Below are positions 60,337 through 64,000 of a stretch of 64,000 bases of DNA, piece after piece; position 1 is the stretch's first letter, and each line of letters opens with the position of its first letter. The notes under the pieces were generated by a model. That model was not told where the DNA came from. It saw only the letters and a program-made list of their open reading frames with translations, and ran no database searches. Source of the stretch: Albirhodobacter sp042466415 (lineage in GTDB: Bacteria; Pseudomonadota; Alphaproteobacteria; Rhodobacterales; Rhodobacteraceae); assembly GCF_042466415.1 (NCBI RefSeq), contig NZ_JAXHCH010000002.1:1550001-1614000 (forward strand), given 5' to 3'. The translations under genes were made by a program, and so were the position numbers.

Positions 60337-61758
60337 TTACGCTGCGTCAGCGAGGCGTTGAGCCTTGGCGATCACTTCGTCGATGCCACCAACCATGTAG
60401 AACGCGGCTTCCGGCAGGTGGTCATACTCGCCAGCAACCACAGCCTTGAACGACTTGATGGTGTCTTCGAGCGGAACCTGTTTGCCGTCTGCGCCGGTGA
60501 ACACTTTTGCAACGTCAAACGGCTGCGACAGGAAACGCTCGATTTTGCGAGCGCGCGTCACGGTCATTTTGTCGTCTTCCGACAGTTCGTCCATGCCAAG
60601 GATGGCGATGATGTCTTGCAGCGATTTGTAGCGCTGAAGGATCTGTTGAACGTCCGTTGCAACTTTGTAGTGCTCTTCGCCGATCACCAGCGGGTCGAGC
60701 AGGCGCGAAGTCGAGCCGAGCGGATCCACAGCCGGGTAGATGCCTTTTTCCGAGATCGAGCGGTCGAGAACCGTCGTTGCGTCCAAGTGGGCGAACGAGG
60801 TTGCCGGCGCGGGGTCGGTCAAGTCATCTGCGGGAACGTACACGGCTTGCACCGAGGTGATCGAACCCGATTTGGTCGACGAAATGCGTTCTTGCATTGC
60901 GCCCATGTCGGTTGCCAGCGTTGGCTGGTAGCCCACAGCGGACGGGATACGGCCGAGAAGTGCGGACACTTCCGAACCTGCTTGGGTGAAGCGGAAGATG
61001 TTGTCCACGAAGAACAAAACGTCCGAACCGGTATCGTCGCGGAACTGCTCTGCCAAGGTCAGACCCGACAGGGCGACGCGCATACGTGCTCCCGGAGGCT
61101 CGTTCATTTGGCCGTAAACCAGTGCGATTTTCGACTTCTCGAGGTCATCAGGAACGATAACGCCGGATTCGATCATCTCGTGGTAGAGGTCGTTACCTTC
61201 ACGGGTCCGCTCGCCAACACCAGCGAACACGGACACGCCCGAGTGCACTTTTGCAATGTTGTTGATCAATTCCATGATCAGAACGGTTTTACCCACGCCC
61301 GCACCGCCGAAGAGGCCGATTTTGCCGCCTTTCGTGTAGGGGGCGAGAAGGTCGATGACCTTGATGCCGGTGACGAGGATTTCCGTAGCGGTCGACTGCT
61401 GGTCGAAAGCAGGCGCTTCGCCATGGATCGCACGCTGTGTTGTCGATTTGACCGGACCTTGTTCGTCAACGGGCTCGCCGATGACGTTCAGGATACGACC
61501 CAGAGTGCCGGTGCCAACGGGTACCGAGATCGGTGCGCCGAGGTCGCTCACTGCTGCGCCACGGACGAGACCTTCGGTCGAATCCATTGCGATTGTACGG
61601 ACAGTGTTCTCGCCGAGGTGCTGCGCAACCTCCAACACGAGACGCTTGCCGTTGTTGTCCGTTTCGAGAGCGTTCAGAATCGCCGGGAGGGCGTCTTCAA
61701 ACTGAACGTCCACGACGGCGCCGATGACTTGCGTCACTTTGCCTTTTGCTTGTGCCAT
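60337..61758 (-). CDS. atpD: ATP synthase F1 beta subunit
   Basis: This 473-residue catalytic subunit has its Walker A motif in GGAGVGKTVL near residue 150. VFAGVGERTREGNDL holds the catalytic Glu/Arg region, and ALSGLTLAEQFRDD is the Walker B/DELSEED-side region. The C-terminal loop ILGMDELSEDDKM, which contacts epsilon and gamma, is present. It lies 19 bases downstream of atpG in the minus-strand atp operon. Confidence 0.98.
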   Translation of the reverse strand: MAQAKGKVTQVIGAVVDVQFEDALPAILNALETDNNGKRLVLEVAQHLGENTVRTIAMDSTEGLVRGAAVSDLGAPISVPVGTGTLGRILNVIGEPVDEQGPVKSTTQRAIHGEAPAFDQQSTATEILVTGIKVIDLLAPYTKGGKIGLFGGAGVGKTVLIMELINNIAKVHSGVSVFAGVGERTREGNDLYHEMIESGVIVPDDLEKSKIALVYGQMNEPPGARMRVALSGLTLAEQFRDDTGSDVLFFVDNIFRFTQAGSEVSALLGRIPSAVGYQPTLATDMGAMQERISSTKSGSITSVQAVYVPADDLTDPAPATSFAHLDATTVLDRSISEKGIYPAVDPLGSTSRLLDPLVIGEEHYKVATDVQQILQRYKSLQDIIAILGMDELSEDDKMTVTRARKIERFLSQPFDVAKVFTGADGKQVPLEDTIKSFKAVVAGEYDHLPEAAFYMVGGIDEVIAKAQRLADAA

Positions 61759-61777
61759 GTTCGTTTCTCCGGTTCCG

Positions 61778-62650
61778 TCAGAGCGCTTCCGCGCCCGAAA
61801 TGATTTCGATCAGCTCGTTGGTGATCACGGCCTGACGCGAGCGGTTGTACTCGACCGTCAGCTTGTCAATCATGTCACCCGCATTGCGCGTCGCGTTATC
61901 CATTGCCGACATCTGGGCCCCGTTGAAGGAGGCGTTATTTTCCAGAAGCGCGCCGAAGATTTGCGTCGCAACACCGCGTGGCAGAAGGTCTGCCAAGATC
62001 GTTTCCTCGTTCGGTTCGTATTCGTAGGAGGCATCGGAAGATGCCGCCGCGGAATCGAACGTCGCAGGAATGATCTGCTGCGCGGTCGGGATCTGCGAGA
62101 TCACGTTTTCGAAGCGAGCAAAGAAGATCGTTGCCACATCGAAATCACCGGCATCAAAGCGCGTGAAGATATCGCGAGCGATATCCTGCGCGTTGACATA
62201 GCCAATGCGTTTGACCTCGGAGAGATCGACATGGCCGACCAGATACTGGCTAAAATCGCGGCGAAGAGCATCACGGCCCTTCTTGCCGACGGTGAGAATT
62301 TTCACCGTTTTTCCTTTCGCCAGCAGCTCGGTCGCCCGTGCCTTTGCCAGTTTCGCGATGTTGCCGTTAAAGCCACCGCAAAGCCCGCGCTCACCGGTCA
62401 TGACCACCAAAAGGTGGGTCTGATCCGAGCCCGTCCCGGCCAAAAGCCGGGGCGCGCTATCAGAGCCGCCAACCGAGGCAGCAAGCCCCGTCATGACAGC
62501 CGTCATGCGCTCGGCGTAAGGCCGAGCGTTTTCAGCGGCTTCTTGGGCGCGACGGAGTTTAGCCGCCGCGACCATTTGCATCGCTTTCGTGATCTTCCGC
62601 GTATTTTTAACGCTTTGGATCCGGTTTTTTAGGTCCTTAAGGCTAGGCAT
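61778..62650 (-). CDS. atpG: ATP synthase F1 gamma subunit
   Basis: This 290-residue central-stalk subunit has the N-terminal coiled coil KNRIQSVKNTRKITKAMQMVAAAKLRRAQ (in parts) and the matching C-terminal helix AMDNATRNAGDMIDKLTVEYNRSRQAVITNELIEI (in parts). The middle Rossmann-like domain includes GERGLCGGFNGNIAK. It rotates inside alpha3beta3. It is 20 bases downstream of atpA. Confidence 0.97.
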   Translation of the reverse strand: MPSLKDLKNRIQSVKNTRKITKAMQMVAAAKLRRAQEAAENARPYAERMTAVMTGLAASVGGSDSAPRLLAGTGSDQTHLLVVMTGERGLCGGFNGNIAKLAKARATELLAKGKTVKILTVGKKGRDALRRDFSQYLVGHVDLSEVKRIGYVNAQDIARDIFTRFDAGDFDVATIFFARFENVISQIPTAQQIIPATFDSAAASSDASYEYEPNEETILADLLPRGVATQIFGALLENNASFNGAQMSAMDNATRNAGDMIDKLTVEYNRSRQAVITNELIEIISGAEAL

Positions 62651-62670
62651 GTCCCCGTCCTTTCAGGCGA

Positions 62671-64000
62671 TTACGCGAAGGTCTTGGCGAATTCTTCGAT
62701 CGCAGCTTTCAGCTTGTCTTCAGCTTCACCCTTGATCTTCGGATCTTCTTTGGTCAGCCACTCAAGGATGTCTTTGCGTGCGCCGCGCAGGTGCGCCAGA
62801 AGGCCCTGCTCGAAACGTGCAACATCTTTAACTGGCAGAGCATCGAGGAAGCCCTTGGTGCCTGCGAAGATCACAGCGACGATTTCCGCGTTGGTGAGCG
62901 GCGCGTATTGCGGCTGCTTCATCAACTCGGTGAGGCGTGCGCCACGGTTCAGCAGCTTTTGCGTTGCGGCATCGAGATCCGAACCGAACTGAGCGAAAGC
63001 AGCCATCTCGCGGTACTGAGCGAGCTCCAGTTTCACCGGACCAGCAACCGATTTCATCGAGTTGGTTTGAGCCGACGAACCCACGCGCGAAACCGACAGA
63101 CCGGTGTTCACTGCGGGACGGATCCCTTGGTAGAAGAGTTCGGTTTCCAAGAAGATCTGGCCGTCGGTGATCGAGATCACGTTGGTCGGAATAAACGCGG
63201 AAACGTCGCCGCCTTGGGTTTCAATGATCGGCAGAGCCGTCAACGAGCCCGAGCCGTATTCTTCATTGAGCTTTGCCGAACGTTCCAACAACCGCGAGTG
63301 AAGGTAGAAAACGTCGCCTGGGTAAGCTTCACGGCCCGGCGGGCGACGCAGAAGCAAGGACATCTGGCGATAAGACACAGCTTGCTTCGAGAGGTCATCA
63401 TAGATGATCAAAGCGTGCTGGCCGTTGTCGCGGTAGTATTCCGCCATTGCAGTCGCGGAGTAAGGCGCGAGGAACTGCATCGGTGCCGGATCGGACGCGG
63501 TTGCGGCGATCACGGTGGTGTAGGCGATTGCGCCGGTTTCTTCGAGCTTTTTCACAAGCTGAGCAACCGTCGAACGCTTTTGACCGATTGCAACGTAGAA
63601 GCAATGCAGTTTGTTGTCAGGGTTCGCGTTGTTGTACGATGCCTGGTTCAGAATGGTGTCGAGCGCGATTGCGGTCTTGCCTGTCTGACGGTCACCGATG
63701 ATCAATTCACGCTGGCCACGGCCAACCGGGATCATTGCGTCAACCGACTTGAGGCCGGTCGCCATTGGCTCATGCACCGATTTACGCGGGATGATGCCTG
63801 GTGCTTTGGAATCTGCCACGCGGCGTTCGGTCGACTCGATTGCGCCTTTGCCGTCGATCGGGTTACCCAGACCGTCAACTACGCGGCCGAGAAGGCCCGG
63901 ACCAACCGGAACGTCCACGATCGAGTTGGTGCGCTTAACAACGTCACCTTCTTTGATGTCGCGGTCGGCGCCGAAGATAACGATACCAACGTTGTCGGTC
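62671..64000 (-). CDS. atpA: ATP synthase F1 alpha subunit (5' end outside the window)
   Basis: About 443 codons of the alpha subunit are present; the N terminus lies beyond base 64000, and the frame is open to the end. Walker A is GDRQTGKTAI, followed by the conserved VAIGQKRSTVAQLV and SLLLRRPPGREAYPGDVFYLHSRLLERSAK (in parts). The C terminus ends in AIEEFAKTF. It is a regulatory, non-catalytic nucleotide-binding subunit. A GTG at 63916-63918 is an internal Val codon, not a start. The order atpA-G-D-C is usual; atpH is expected outside the window. Confidence 0.97.
   Translation of the reverse strand, partial: TDNVGIVIFGADRDIKEGDVVKRTNSIVDVPVGPGLLGRVVDGLGNPIDGKGAIESTERRVADSKAPGIIPRKSVHEPMATGLKSVDAMIPVGRGQRELIIGDRQTGKTAIALDTILNQASYNNANPDNKLHCFYVAIGQKRSTVAQLVKKLEETGAIAYTTVIAATASDPAPMQFLAPYSATAMAEYYRDNGQHALIIYDDLSKQAVSYRQMSLLLRRPPGREAYPGDVFYLHSRLLERSAKLNEEYGSGSLTALPIIETQGGDVSAFIPTNVISITDGQIFLETELFYQGIRPAVNTGLSVSRVGSSAQTNSMKSVAGPVKLELAQYREMAAFAQFGSDLDAATQKLLNRGARLTELMKQPQYAPLTNAEIVAVIFAGTKGFLDALPVKDVARFEQGLLAHLRGARKDILEWLTKEDPKIKGEAEDKLKAAIEEFAKTFA

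Noticed and set aside
60358..61803. Long open frame (481 codons) opposite atpD
   Set aside because: Antisense shadow of atpD with atypical composition and no recognisable domain.
1..64000. CRISPR arrays, insertion sequences, prophage or integrase genes
   Set aside because: Read through for regular repeats with spacers, transposase motifs and att-like repeats next to tRNA-Tyr; none found.

Overview
The window is a GC-rich bacterial chromosome segment. Gene content points to an alphaproteobacterium of the Rhodobacteraceae (roseobacter group). The evidence is the order SUV3-like helicase - S4 protein - fdxA - carD, an rluD/rpoH pair, DUF1150 beside Hsp20, a DUF6476-like membrane protein, lgt-midA-pgeF, the order atpA-G-D-C, and many small proteins of Rhodobacterales type. 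This assignment is inference from families and order, without a database search. It is core chromosome: I see no transposase, integrase, CRISPR array or phage gene, and only one tRNA (Tyr).

Layout. 1-5.6 kb: end of a polar amino-acid ABC transporter (binding protein, two permeases), then a glutamine amidotransferase, a glutamine-synthetase-like ligase and an FAD amine oxidase, which look like a gamma-glutamyl amine/polyamine catabolic set. 5.7-10.2 kb: CoA-binding protein, rlmB, tRNA-Tyr, a glycosyltransferase-like protein, O-acetylhomoserine sulfhydrylase. 10.5-14.4 kb: a 1319-residue bitopic protein with a possible GspL/PilM-like front and a GspC/PilP-like tail. 14.6-21.9 kb: Kef-type antiporter, carD, fdxA, an S4 protein, a SUV3-like RNA helicase and a TPR protein. 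22.0-26.0 kb: SCP2 protein, lysophospholipase-like hydrolase, rpoH interrupted by an in-frame amber codon, rluD and a small membrane protein. 26.1-30.0 kb: the Anbu operon (circularly permuted ATP-grasp, alpha-E, transglutaminase-like, Anbu protease). 30.4-38.2 kb: oligoendopeptidase F, a capsule-type glycosyltransferase, a Hint protein, pgeF-midA-lgt, ubiK. 38.3-48.9 kb: an oxidoreductase, an Lrp regulator, trxB, DUF1150/hsp20, purEK, a YHYH protein, a DMT exporter, prsA, a DsbA-type isomerase and a hydrolase. 49.0-55.4 kb: threonine aldolase, YcgN, ribF, MaoC, a HAD phosphatase, Mn-pyrophosphatase, TraB/GumN. 55.7-64 kb: groESL behind a CIRCE element, an EAL protein, an H-type lectin and atpC-D-G-A (atpA runs off the end).

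The most notable points are: (1) the four-gene Anbu operon, a conserved protease/ligase system of unknown substrate; (2) a single TAG codon that destroys the rpoH heat-shock sigma factor while the frame stays open behind it, in a window that also holds groESL and hsp20; (3) the giant protein at 10.5-14.4 kb, which appears to join the two ends of a secretion/pilus inner-membrane platform in one chain; (4) several precise palindromes and hairpins, including a terminator touching the start codon of the S4 gene, a 26-bp perfect palindrome beside fdxA, and a 12-bp-stem hairpin inside a glycosyltransferase gene.
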